DNA of 56,027 bases, from assembly GCA_024692955.1 (NCBI GenBank), contig JAILLW010000075.1:1-56027 (forward strand), read 5' to 3'. A program made the position numbers and the translations under genes. Numbering within the stretch: the stretch's first letter is position 1; every line of letters begins with the position of its first letter. Positions 25,101 through 33,152 of the stretch are shown one piece after another. The stretch is from Lachnospiraceae bacterium (GTDB lineage: Bacteria; Bacillota; Clostridia; Lachnospirales; Lachnospiraceae). The notes beneath the pieces were generated by a model. It was not told where the DNA came from, ran no database searches, and was given only the letters and a program-made list of their open reading frames with translations.

Positions 25101-26157
25101 AAATACCTATTCCGGACAAAGTAACATCAGCCTTCATCTTGCAATCCGTGATCATAACGGCATCCCAGCAAAACCCGGAAGCTGTAACACTGTAATCGGA
25201 ATCATTCTCGATCGTCACCGTCCCTTCGATGCTGCATTTATCCAGAGTGTCGCAACTATAGGCGTATATCTGCATATTTCTGACCCCACTTGCATCTTGG
25301 ACCTCCGGGCAGCTGATCTTTACATTTTTGATCGTCAGATTCTTGATCGTTCCGGCTTGGGCACAAAATGAAAGCCCGCAAGCGACTTCTCTCGGTGAGG
25401 ATGGATCATAATGGTTGTCTCTATCCCGAATCGGTGATTTATACTCAAAACCGGATTCATCCGCCTCGATCCGTATATTTGAAATCGTATGGCCGTTTCC
25501 GTCAAGGCAGAAGCCGCTTGATGTTATCATCGGTTTCCAGGCTTCCGTAAGGGCTATGTCGGTGGTCAATTTGAAATGCTCTCTCGTGTAGCCCAGATCT
25601 TCATATTCCTCACAGAAGATATCATTATAATACTCATGAACTTCCATAAGATCGGCTAAGCTTTGGATGAGATAAGGACTCTGTTCCATCCCTTTATACA
25701 ATTCATCCCCTTCCCATGAAAGCGAGAGCTCTTTCAATTCAGGCTCATCTCCGTCAGCGGAAACAGAATGGTCTTCGGAGGAAAACTCTTCAGAATCCGT
25801 TTGGATCTCAGGTTCCGGCGATGCATTGTCATAATCAGCAGAGATTTCAGAATCATCTATATTGGAATCTTCGATATCCCGATTTTCCATATCCCAATCT
25901 TCGATATCAAGATCTTCGATATCGTCTTCTGATTCTTCCGCAAACTCTTCATTCGCGGCTTCTTCAGCATCTTCTGCCAAATATTCCGGAATACGACCAT
26001 CATTTGAAATTCCAGTCACATCCGAATCCGGATCTTCAGCAGAACTACTTTCATTCGCAAAAGCAGTCCCGGACAGGCTTCCCACCAGCATCAGCGCTGT
26101 CAGGAAAACACAGAATATCCTTTTTGCCGAGTTTTTAAATCTGATAGAGTCTTTCAT
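19183..26157 (-). CDS. giant secreted multidomain protein with lipase-like domain, paralogue 1
   Basis: This 2324-residue protein begins with a signal peptide (cleavage likely after TAFA, residue 34). Residues 40-145 are very acidic with D-I-E-D-type repeats. Residues 200-700 contain Cys/Asn/Gly-rich GLUG-like beta-helix repeats (CYNVGKIT type). Residues 748-818 form a Listeria-Bacteroides (InlB B) repeat ending in YAHW, followed by an Ig-like domain. Residues 955-1400 form an alpha/beta hydrolase like class 3 lipases: Ser1139 in GGYSRAG, probable Asp1207 in NPSDIVP and His1391 in QEHEP. A divergent InlB-type repeat (1578-1650) and about seven Ig-like repeats (to 2310) follow. No LPxTG is present; the C-terminus ends in a short Trp-Lys tail shared with its paralogues. 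The domain reading is solid; the substrate and the biological role are unknown. Confidence 0.85.
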   Translation of the reverse strand: MKDSIRFKNSAKRIFCVFLTALMLVGSLSGTAFANESSSAEDPDSDVTGISNDGRIPEYLAEDAEEAANEEFAEESEDDIEDLDIEDWDMENRDIEDSNIDDSEISADYDNASPEPEIQTDSEEFSSEDHSVSADGDEPELKELSLSWEGDELYKGMEQSPYLIQSLADLMEVHEYYNDIFCEEYEDLGYTREHFKLTTDIALTEAWKPMITSSGFCLDGNGHTISNIRIEADESGFEYKSPIRDRDNHYDPSSPREVACGLSFCAQAGTIKNLTIKNVKISCPEVQDASGVRNMQIYAYSCDTLDKCSIEGTVTIENDSDYSVTASGFCWDAVMITDCKMKADVTLSGIGIFSGFANRASNFVNCGVEGNITGDCSVRICGIGGYEFTHNQPDVGARNCYTAEGVTIHNTYQIANNSRGDAYGLFSSMQCHVINCVNNATVISDCGIAVGISYSINAASSAKKGLNITGLVNNGDIQGGGESASGICYNLSNIGKDSDYSVKNCANRGDITQTPKSWSYYGYASGLFYRCGSEASIADCINYGKVTGSNASGIASLFGGDTITRCANRGKLQTVTAKGQSYSSAVSGGIVGEVEYSGNTATKIRKIEECYNAGDISYNGNEFAGGILGSDKGDFYRTGSYAENTLVISNCYNVGKITSTKNDAVVGSIVGTNSGTPDNTQITGIHFLSGTASSAFGKGGNSAYKASKHSDADMKKASTYTGWDFDNIWTMGTEDYRYPVFKTEFGAAKTIILDANGGRIDGQGTAEVQTDLNGYLKSAPRPVKDEERFTGWYTEVAGGTRVTQNYKFIEDTTIYAHWEDYDDEKRMAITPIFPKNGEIGVEVKSDGWVNFTLSFSTESEITGFDLLSGAMHIYDYETGDSVYDLTSTRDISFKKSGDKSEISLKVYGIGMDYTTKYSVVVDEGFLIFENESLYAFTANNEWSFHTSEKLDRKRITILNEATGNGFDGELNYDFEYSDSFFYSPANIYNQKRTIWAMGLTMAGFESATGKSFDGYTDGAKNARKTLRQFGFTCYEGNGTAGSPSSANEDYKKKPGENTFGVFTAHKKITDYDGNQYTLIAVTTRGAGYEKEWVSNFQVGHGWYHEGFKTASDKVLKQLADYIEYAEISGELKIVMGGYSRAGATTNISAARIDDGELTSMLSERGVTVSIQRNNVYAYCFEPPASVCTTDDTETMYQNITNIINPSDIVPMIPLGGEGWNYKRYGTDYYLPNEVVNSENYSILKRRFLDRYASLGVTYDDSPFIYFLGATSDIKSWDFLKKPQIDVRIITTQMPLYGFLQKLTEDLKNTVPTSDLYLQRLQYDICNIVRNAFKGIDAGRIVTVLIRETFKQLYDVMIEEQLMTADSHLGNDILSAANNIGSYKFGKIFQEHEPFVNFAWLISINGESDLKRKNLAAVSVMQFNLEPGTAQLAGSSADTGEGDTVPAHMASGERRTGIEVYNSSNVLVAKIEDGVPVELPDSRIISYVDTNGQQTFMLPKDDSFRIEIVSADDGTMDFTASGYSVADMAYTDKTDYYDVALSKGATLKAEVSAEGSIVLKDPSQVTIDPSASYDENIPRHDIKAEVTGDGFVAGTGFEQVGNHVKLTAIPDPGAHFEGWYETEPSDEPLSTEQEYSFRVENDRTVYAKFSEVADEVFAVAIPDQTYTGNAIKPEVTLYDQKTKLVKGKDYTVSYKNNKVSYTKAEGEQGFSAKKAPCAIVKMKGNYSGTRKLYFRILPADISGSGFGAEEITVQYNGKKQTPAPVLLRNTKKLKLGTDFIIAEYYAAKNDKSAFKGAEDEDTVYELILTGKKNYTGTRKIKLTILGRTTEGEEGEVSQVLMSAVKVPSIPAQKYRSDEEGVIPITAENLLDKKGKALPFTVVYQKSKNEKVTLTENVDYSISYRNNRSVGTASIILTGLENKNSESGISLVGTKTVTFKITGTNLKKAKITGLASTYPYTGEEVIPTGYKVMLGNQELNYGDDYRATFKNNIKAGTATMTVTGTGPYTGSVKKTFKIGKVSLGANGAKSDSITVNEGNEITAVYKKSGTKPEIELTWSIGEEEPIALTEGVDFKVKYQNTGNLTASAPAKKMPSVKITGTGSFTGSFTMPVNITPADFLELSDRAFANDKVYSNKKGDYKSTVVITDADGKQLKAGTDYEVTEYALVGGIDPSTGNYVNLYPPTYLDQISKPDVGSKIRMTVKAKGNYVSENDARNTIYVDYRILAAGKDISKAKVTLKGSKPFNGSAVKLSADDFKSVKLGTEELVYGEDFEIDESSYVNHNKKGTAKVTIVGKGEYGGRQTVKFKIGTRSLSQMIWKLFSGLF

Positions 26158-26218
26158 TTATGATTTCCCTTCCCCCTATATAAGCTCCAATGCTTTGTTT
26201 GTTCCGGTTTGTCCGGCA

Positions 26219-29200
26219 TTATCCCAGAAGACTGCGAAACGCCTTCCATATCGTCTGTGACAGAGAACGCGTACCGATCTTAAAGGTGAGCGTCTTTCGG
26301 CCGCCGTATTCTCCTTTGCCGATGATGTCCACTTTTGCGGTCCCCTTCTTATCGCAGTTTACATAACTGCTTTCGTCGATCTCGAAATCTTCACCGTAGA
26401 CAAGCTCTTCCGTTCCGAGTTTCACGGATCTGAAATCTTCCGCAGTAAGTTTCACGGCTCTTCCACGAAAAGCTTTACTGCCCTTAAGCGTGACTGTGGC
26501 TTTGGAAATATCTTTCCCATTCGGGAGGATCCGATACTCTACGAAGAAGCTGTCCTTTTCCGGATGCTCGGGATCCGCCGTAAGATAACAGCCTTTTGCT
26601 TTTACCGTGGCGCGTATCACGTTTCCGGGCGCCGGTATTGAATTCGCATCAAGGATTTCAGGATTCTCAAAATATTCATTTATGAATCCTGTCTCCTGCT
26701 CGCATGTCCCAACCAGCTCATATTCGGTGATCTCATAATCATTGTCTTTTTTAAGGATCTTTCCGTCCCCGTCTTTGATCGTAACATCGCTCCGATACGC
26801 GCCTTCCTTTGTGCTGTATGCTTTATCAACCGCAAAGGCGTGATCTTTTAAACCGGAAAAGTCCGCCGGCGTGATCGTGAGCGGTACCTTGAAGCTCCCG
26901 GTAAAGCTTCCCGTTCCGGTTATAGTCGCGGTGGGCAACTTTGATGCAGGTGCCGTTGCGGAGAAATTCGACGTATTCTGATATTTCACTTTGAAATCGA
27001 CTCCCTCGGTCAATATCATATCATCCTCTTCGCCCTCGCCGTTCAGCCATTTCAGAGTGATCACAGGCTTCGTTCCGCTCTTTTTATAAACGGCCGTAAT
27101 CTCCTCGCCATTATTAACTGTGACTGAATCGGACTTACTGCCACGTTCGCCGATCGATGCTTTCCCGATCTTGAAGGTCTTCTTTACCTTTCCGGTATAT
27201 GCCCCGGTGCCAATAATGGTCATCGCAGCCGTACCGGCATTGACATTCTTCGAGAACGTTACTCGGTAATCATCTCCGGCCTTCAGCTCTTTTCCGCTTA
27301 GCGTTACCTTATAGCCTGTCGGGATCACTTCTTCCCCTGTATAAGGATATGTAGAAGCCAAACCAGTGACCTTTGCACCCTTTAGATTCTTTCCGGTGAT
27401 CTTGAAGCTTACCGTCTTTGTTCCGACGAGTGCGACCCCGTTCTCGTTCTGCTTGTTTCCAAGCCCCGTCAGGATGATCGACGCGATACCGATCTCGCTG
27501 TTTTTGCGATAGGTTACTTTATAATCGACATTCTGGGTAAAAGTATATTTCTCTTTCTTTGATTTCTGCCAGGTCACGGTGAACGGAAGCGGTTTTCCCT
27601 TCTTATCAAGAATATTATCAACCGTGATATCCGCCCTTCCTTCTTCATCAATCCGATAGGTCTGGGCAGGGATCGAGGGTACTTTCACAGAGTTCATCAT
27701 CACCTGTGTGACTTCGCCGTCTTCCCCTTCCGCCGCCTTTCCGAGGATCGTCAGAGTGATCTTCCTTGATCCGGTATAGTTCTTTTTTCCGGTAAGTGTC
27801 AGGGTATAGACCGTATCTTCATCTACCGCGCCCTTAAAGGCGGTCTTGTCATTCTTCGCGGCCTGATATTCCTCTACAACATAGTCCGTATTCAGTTTCA
27901 GTTTCTTCCCGCTCCGGGTAAGTATTGGCGATGGTGTCTGCTTCTTTCCGTTATACTGAACGGAAAGATCCGATGCCGAGAAGGATCCCGAAGACAGTTC
28001 CATCGGAAGGATCTTAAAGTAGATCGTCTTCTTCCCGGTATAATTCCCCTTCATCTTTATGATCGCCTGAGGAGCCTTCTTCTTGTTGAATCCCTGTTCT
28101 TCTTCACCGATCGTGTAAGCATTCTTATTGTTCTTATAACTTACGGTATAATCTTTCCCCTTGACCAGTTTCGTTCTATGATCATAAACAGCGACTTCCG
28201 GCTTGATCACGGAGCCCGTATAGGTCTGATCCGGAATGTCGACTGCGAAGACATCATCAGCAACCTCGCTGAACTTCGCATAGAGCGTTCTGTCACGCTC
28301 AACACGGAAGTTATAATTCTGCTCCGTGGAAAGAGGTTCATCTGAAGTTTCCGTATCATACCAGCCTTCGAATTCTGCACCCGGATCAGGGATCGCCGTA
28401 AGCATCACATGATTTCCGAGCATTTCACAGCCCGTCCCGGCCACGGAACCGTCCCCGGCCACTTCTGCCTGAATATCATGACGTGTTAAGGTTGTTTCAT
28501 CAAAGGTGGCAGATGGTGCGATCGTCTCCTGTGAAGTATTCTTCAGGACAACACTTCCGTCCGAAGATACCTCGGCTTCCAAAACCTCTCCCTTTGATAA
28601 GGCAACATCGTAGTAATCCTTCTTGTCGGTATAATTCATAGCCGCAATAGAGTATCCGGTGGCCGAGAAGTCCATAGTCCCGTTACCGGCGCAGGTGATC
28701 TCAATCCTGAAGTCATCATCTTTCGGGAGCATTAAAGTTAACTGACCATTTCTGTCTGCATATGCCGCAATCTCACTTCCGGGTACATCTACTGTTGTTT
28801 TGCCGATAAGCTTTGCCACCAGTTCATCAGAAGAATTATATACACATATCTGTGTCTGACTGCCATCAGCAGTCATATCAAGCGGTATGCTTTCTTCAGA
28901 GTCACTTCCCGAAGGTGCAAAGGCAGCCTGCGGATCCGGATCGACATCCATAAAGAATTGCATTACGGACAATGCGGCAGTGTTTCTTCTTAACAGATCG
29001 GATTCTCCTTTAATGGATACAAGCCAGGCAAAGTTCACAAGCGGCTCGTGCTCCTGAAAGATTCTTCCGAATTTATAAGATCCTATATTGAATGCGGCGC
29101 TTCTCAGATCACAGACCAGACGGGAATCTGCGGTGATCAGTTGTTCTTCGATCAGCACATCATACAATTGTTTCATTAGTTCTTCGATCAGAAGCTTTTT

Positions 29201-32200
29201 AACCTTCTTCGCATTCAACCCTTCAAACGCTTTCCGAACAATATTACAGATATCATATTGAAGTCTTTGCAGAAAGAGATCTGAAGTAGGTATGGTATTC
29301 CGCAAGTCTTCTGTCAGCATCTGCAGAAAACTATATTGCGGAATCGAGATTGTTCTGATATTCATGTTCATTTCCGGAAGACTAAAGAAGCCCCGGGAAT
29401 CCAGGCTTAAAGAAACTTCTCCCACATACTGAAAGGGAGTATCGTCATAGTTCAGCCCAAATGAAGCGTATCTGCCAATGAAGCGTTTTTTCAGATCACT
29501 GTAGTCATCCGAATTGATCGCTTCATTCGGAAGATAATAATCCGTTCCGTATCGTTTATAATTCCATCCTTCTCCACTTAAGGGGACCATCGGTACTAGA
29601 TCTGAAGGATTGATGATATTCGTAATGTTCTGATACATCGTTTCCGTATCTTCATCCGTGCTAACAGTCGCAGGAGGTTCAAAGCAATAGGCATATACAT
29701 CCTTTCGCTGTATGGAAACGCTGATGCCTCGCGCACTGAGCATATCGGTCAGTTCACCATCGTCGATCCTCGCTGCCGATATATTAGTTGTGGCACCGGC
29801 TCTGCTGTATCCTCCCATAACGAACTTCAGATTGCCGGAAATCCCGGTATTTTCGATATAATCAGCCAGTTGCTTCAGCACTTTATCCGAAGCATTCTTG
29901 AATCCTTCATGGTACAGTCCGTGTCCGATCTGAAAATTGGAAACCCATTCTTTCTCATACCCGGCTCCTCTTGTCGTAACAGCGATCAGCGTGTAATTGT
30001 TACCGTCATAATCCGTGATCTCTTTATGGGCAGTGAATACTCCAAAACTATTTTCGCCGGGTTTTTTCTTGTAATACTCATTTGCAGAAGAAGGATCCCC
30101 GTTTTTACCTGTTCCCTCATAACAGGTGAAGCCGAATTGTCTAAGCATATCTCGGGCATTTTTCGCACCATCGGCATAGTTGTCGAAGGTTTTTCCGTTG
30201 GCGCTTTCAAAGCCCGCCATCGTTAAGCCCATCGCCCAGATTGTTCTTTTTTGATTGTACTCATTCGCAGGACTGTAAAAGAAACTGTCCGAATACTCAA
30301 AATCGTAATTCAATATACCATCATATCCGTCGCCCGCCGCCTCATTCAAAATCCTGATCCGGTGCTTGTCCATCTTTGCACCCGAGCGGAAACTCCATTC
30401 ATCCTTATTCTCCGTAAACGCATAGAGACTGCCGTCTTTAAAGATCAGGAAGCCTTCATCCACGGTAATGGAATACTGTGTTTTATAATCCATTCCGATA
30501 CCATATACATTTAAATACACTATGGTTTTTTCATCGGTATTTTTGTATGAAAGATCGTATGTGGAATGAAGATCATATACGCTCTCGCCCGATTCATAGT
30601 CGATAATATGCAATCCGCCGGATAAAAGATCGAATCCCATGATCTCGGAACCGGTGCTGAATGAGAGCTCGAAGCTGACCCAGCTGTCACTTTTTACTGT
30701 GAAGCCGACTTCGCCGTTTTGGGGAGCGATCGGAACAAGAGGCACCCTCTTATCCGGATCATAGGTTCCCCAATGGGCATAGATCGTGGTATCTTCCACA
30801 AAGGAATACTCCTGCGTTACTCTCTCACCGCCGGCAGCTTCGGTATACCATCCGGCAAAACGCGCATCGCCATTTACCGGGTGCGGCGCGGACCGAAGGA
30901 TCCCGAGGTTATTCGTTTCTGCTTCGATCGAGTCTTTTCCCTCAATGGTTCCCCCGTTCGCATTCAGGGTAATCGTATGCTTTTTGCTGTTTCCGTAAGC
31001 AAAAACAGGATATTTATAGTCGCCTGTTCCCATGGTCCAGACTTCATCAAAGTCCCAGCCGGTATAGGTGGATGCCTTCTTCATATCCGCGTCTGAATGC
31101 TTGGATACTTTGTAATCGGATTTTCCTCCTTTGCCGATTGCGGATGACGCGGTTCCTGTCAGATAATGATTTCCATTGATCGTTGTGTCTCCGGAACTGC
31201 CCGAGATTTCTCCGATGAACGATCCGATCGTGTTATCGGAGCCTTTGTTAACGAATTTTCCGACATTGTAACAGTTTTTTACCTCCAGATTCAGACCGTC
31301 TTTCCTGGTTGACCCGTTTTTCGATTTATCCCATCCGAGAATGCCGCCGAAGGTCATATTGGTTCCGGTTTTTATGGTAATGTTTCCGGCATTAAAGCAA
31401 TCATTGATGACCAGAGGTACTGCCTGATGAGCGGATCCGACAACACCGGCGGATGCAGTTCTGTTTGTCGTATTCGTAATTTCCAGATCACCGTAATTTG
31501 CGCATTGACTGATCGTACCGCCCATATTATAGATAACGCCCGCAGCGGATCTTCCTTTGATCTTTCCCTTGTTAATACAATGAGCCATATGAAGGCTCTT
31601 TGTATTCGCATAGGAAGTATATGTTAAAGCAATTCCGGCAGCCGGGCCGCCGTCCGCCTCAATATCCGCGTTATTTACGCAGTTTTCACATGAACCGTCA
31701 TCCGTATATGTATAACTGATCTCGGAGCAGATCCCGCAGGCACCGCACCCGGTTGTATTCTTCTCCGACGTGTCAATATTATTGATGATAATCCCTTCGG
31801 ATGTATAGCAGCGGTCAATCGTTGCCGCCGATCCCGCAATTCCGGCAACAGAGCTGCTGGCACAGGCCGTTATGCTTCCCTCCAATCCGCAGTTTATGAA
31901 TGAAGTGCCTTTACAGGCGAGACCGCAAACCTCGGTAAACCAGCCCGAAGTCCAGATTTCGTCTTTCATACGGCAGTTTTCCATTTGCCCCGCGCGATAG
32001 CATATTCCTCCTGCGTGCGCAGTTTTCATAGTCGTCTCACTGATATCAAAGCCGATGACTCCTTCCCCGTCTCCCACAGTGCAGTTCAAACATTTATTGC
32101 AGTCTCCCGCAAGAAGTCCCATCTTCCATACCGTGCCTTGGGGTATATTGTATATGCACATATAGGAAACGCTTACGCTAAGAAGCGTCAGATCCCTGAT

Positions 32201-33091
32201 CTCATCCGCATACATGATAAATGCCGGGATCAGATCCGCATCCTCCCATGTTTCATATGCGGGGTTTATCTTCATAATCTTCGTCTTATTATCGTTATAA
32301 TTATCGTTCCAAATATCGATAAAGACATTGGATATCGTATGATGATTTCCGTCGAAGCAGAGCGCTTTGTTGCCACGGATCGGTTCCCAGAAATCTTCAT
32401 CCGACTCATAGGTCACGGTGATGTCGGTCATCAGCTTAAAATGCTGAAGCTGATTATTCCTCCACTGATACTTTTTGTTTCCCTCATCCGAATAGTATTC
32501 CTGCATTATTCTAAGATCAGAAAGGCTTTTTATCAGGAAAGGGTGCGTTTCATTTCCGGCCCAATACTCCTCAGGATTTCCCTCAGCATCAAGCACATCA
32601 TACAGATCCTTCGGTTCTGTATCGCCATCCGGAGCGACAGCTGCATCGTCAATCAGGATTTCCCCGGAATCCGAAAGGATCTCTGAATTATCAGGCAAAT
32701 CTCCGGCAATTTCTGACATTTCATTATCTCCAACGGAAAGATCTTCAGTTATGTAAGCCTCACCGTTGTCTGTATCATCCCCGGCGCTTAAATTATTCTC
32801 AGTACTCAATTCATCCTTTTCGCCCGAATCATACTCATTGTTTAAATCATCCTCAAAATTCAAATTTTGAGCGGGATCTTCCGCCACATCCGCAACCCCG
32901 TATTCTTCCGATTTTTCATGCGCATCAGACAAATCATATCCCTCATACGCCGAATCGGGTTCCTGATCGTAAATGCCCTTACTTCTTTCCTCAGCGAACG
33001 CGGTCCACGAAAAACTTTCTGCCATCATTGCTGCCGTCAGGAAGATACAGAATCCTCTTTTTAATACTTTTTTTAACCCCTGAAACATCAT
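26219..33091 (-). CDS. giant secreted multidomain protein with lipase-like domain, paralogue 2
   Basis: This 2290-residue paralogue has the same architecture: signal peptide (cleavage after TAFA, residue 33), acidic stretch (40-170), GLUG-like repeats (about 230-640), InlB-type repeat (704-774), Ig-like domain, lipase-like hydrolase (about 912-1360) with Ser1096, Asp1164 and His1348, divergent InlB-type repeat, and about seven Ig-like repeats. The hydrolase region is closest to paralogue 1, while most of the Ig-like tail is almost identical to paralogue 3. The sixth tail repeat is distinct from both. The ATG at 33091 has a strong AAGGAG site. Gaps of 61 bases to both neighbours and no terminators suggest one transcript for the trio. 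It is probably cell-surface associated or released; how it is retained is not evident. Confidence 0.85.
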   Translation of the reverse strand: MMFQGLKKVLKRGFCIFLTAAMMAESFSWTAFAEERSKGIYDQEPDSAYEGYDLSDAHEKSEEYGVADVAEDPAQNLNFEDDLNNEYDSGEKDELSTENNLSAGDDTDNGEAYITEDLSVGDNEMSEIAGDLPDNSEILSDSGEILIDDAAVAPDGDTEPKDLYDVLDAEGNPEEYWAGNETHPFLIKSLSDLRIMQEYYSDEGNKKYQWRNNQLQHFKLMTDITVTYESDEDFWEPIRGNKALCFDGNHHTISNVFIDIWNDNYNDNKTKIMKINPAYETWEDADLIPAFIMYADEIRDLTLLSVSVSYMCIYNIPQGTVWKMGLLAGDCNKCLNCTVGDGEGVIGFDISETTMKTAHAGGICYRAGQMENCRMKDEIWTSGWFTEVCGLACKGTSFINCGLEGSITACASSSVAGIAGSAATIDRCYTSEGIIINNIDTSEKNTTGCGACGICSEISYTYTDDGSCENCVNNADIEADGGPAAGIALTYTSYANTKSLHMAHCINKGKIKGRSAAGVIYNMGGTISQCANYGDLEITNTTNRTASAGVVGSAHQAVPLVINDCFNAGNITIKTGTNMTFGGILGWDKSKNGSTRKDGLNLEVKNCYNVGKFVNKGSDNTIGSFIGEISGSSGDTTINGNHYLTGTASSAIGKGGKSDYKVSKHSDADMKKASTYTGWDFDEVWTMGTGDYKYPVFAYGNSKKHTITLNANGGTIEGKDSIEAETNNLGILRSAPHPVNGDARFAGWYTEAAGGERVTQEYSFVEDTTIYAHWGTYDPDKRVPLVPIAPQNGEVGFTVKSDSWVSFELSFSTGSEIMGFDLLSGGLHIIDYESGESVYDLHSTYDLSYKNTDEKTIVYLNVYGIGMDYKTQYSITVDEGFLIFKDGSLYAFTENKDEWSFRSGAKMDKHRIRILNEAAGDGYDGILNYDFEYSDSFFYSPANEYNQKRTIWAMGLTMAGFESANGKTFDNYADGAKNARDMLRQFGFTCYEGTGKNGDPSSANEYYKKKPGENSFGVFTAHKEITDYDGNNYTLIAVTTRGAGYEKEWVSNFQIGHGLYHEGFKNASDKVLKQLADYIENTGISGNLKFVMGGYSRAGATTNISAARIDDGELTDMLSARGISVSIQRKDVYAYCFEPPATVSTDEDTETMYQNITNIINPSDLVPMVPLSGEGWNYKRYGTDYYLPNEAINSDDYSDLKKRFIGRYASFGLNYDDTPFQYVGEVSLSLDSRGFFSLPEMNMNIRTISIPQYSFLQMLTEDLRNTIPTSDLFLQRLQYDICNIVRKAFEGLNAKKVKKLLIEELMKQLYDVLIEEQLITADSRLVCDLRSAAFNIGSYKFGRIFQEHEPLVNFAWLVSIKGESDLLRRNTAALSVMQFFMDVDPDPQAAFAPSGSDSEESIPLDMTADGSQTQICVYNSSDELVAKLIGKTTVDVPGSEIAAYADRNGQLTLMLPKDDDFRIEITCAGNGTMDFSATGYSIAAMNYTDKKDYYDVALSKGEVLEAEVSSDGSVVLKNTSQETIAPSATFDETTLTRHDIQAEVAGDGSVAGTGCEMLGNHVMLTAIPDPGAEFEGWYDTETSDEPLSTEQNYNFRVERDRTLYAKFSEVADDVFAVDIPDQTYTGSVIKPEVAVYDHRTKLVKGKDYTVSYKNNKNAYTIGEEEQGFNKKKAPQAIIKMKGNYTGKKTIYFKILPMELSSGSFSASDLSVQYNGKKQTPSPILTRSGKKLKLNTDYVVEEYQAAKNDKTAFKGAVDEDTVYTLTLTGKKNYTGSRKITLTILGKAAEGEDGEVTQVMMNSVKVPSIPAQTYRIDEEGRADITVDNILDKKGKPLPFTVTWQKSKKEKYTFTQNVDYKVTYRKNSEIGIASIILTGLGNKQNENGVALVGTKTVSFKITGKNLKGAKVTGLASTYPYTGEEVIPTGYKVTLSGKELKAGDDYRVTFSKNVNAGTAAMTIIGTGAYTGKVKKTFKIGKASIGERGSKSDSVTVNNGEEITAVYKKSGTKPVITLKWLNGEGEEDDMILTEGVDFKVKYQNTSNFSATAPASKLPTATITGTGSFTGSFKVPLTITPADFSGLKDHAFAVDKAYSTKEGAYRSDVTIKDGDGKILKKDNDYEITEYELVGTCEQETGFINEYFENPEILDANSIPAPGNVIRATVKAKGCYLTADPEHPEKDSFFVEYRILPNGKDISKATVTLKGSKAFRGRAVKLTAEDFRSVKLGTEELVYGEDFEIDESSYVNCDKKGTAKVDIIGKGEYGGRKTLTFKIGTRSLSQTIWKAFRSLLG

Positions 33092-33152
33092 TTCTTCTCC
33101 TTAACTTACCGATAAATCCCAAATTTTCACAGTAATACAGAATAACCTGATT

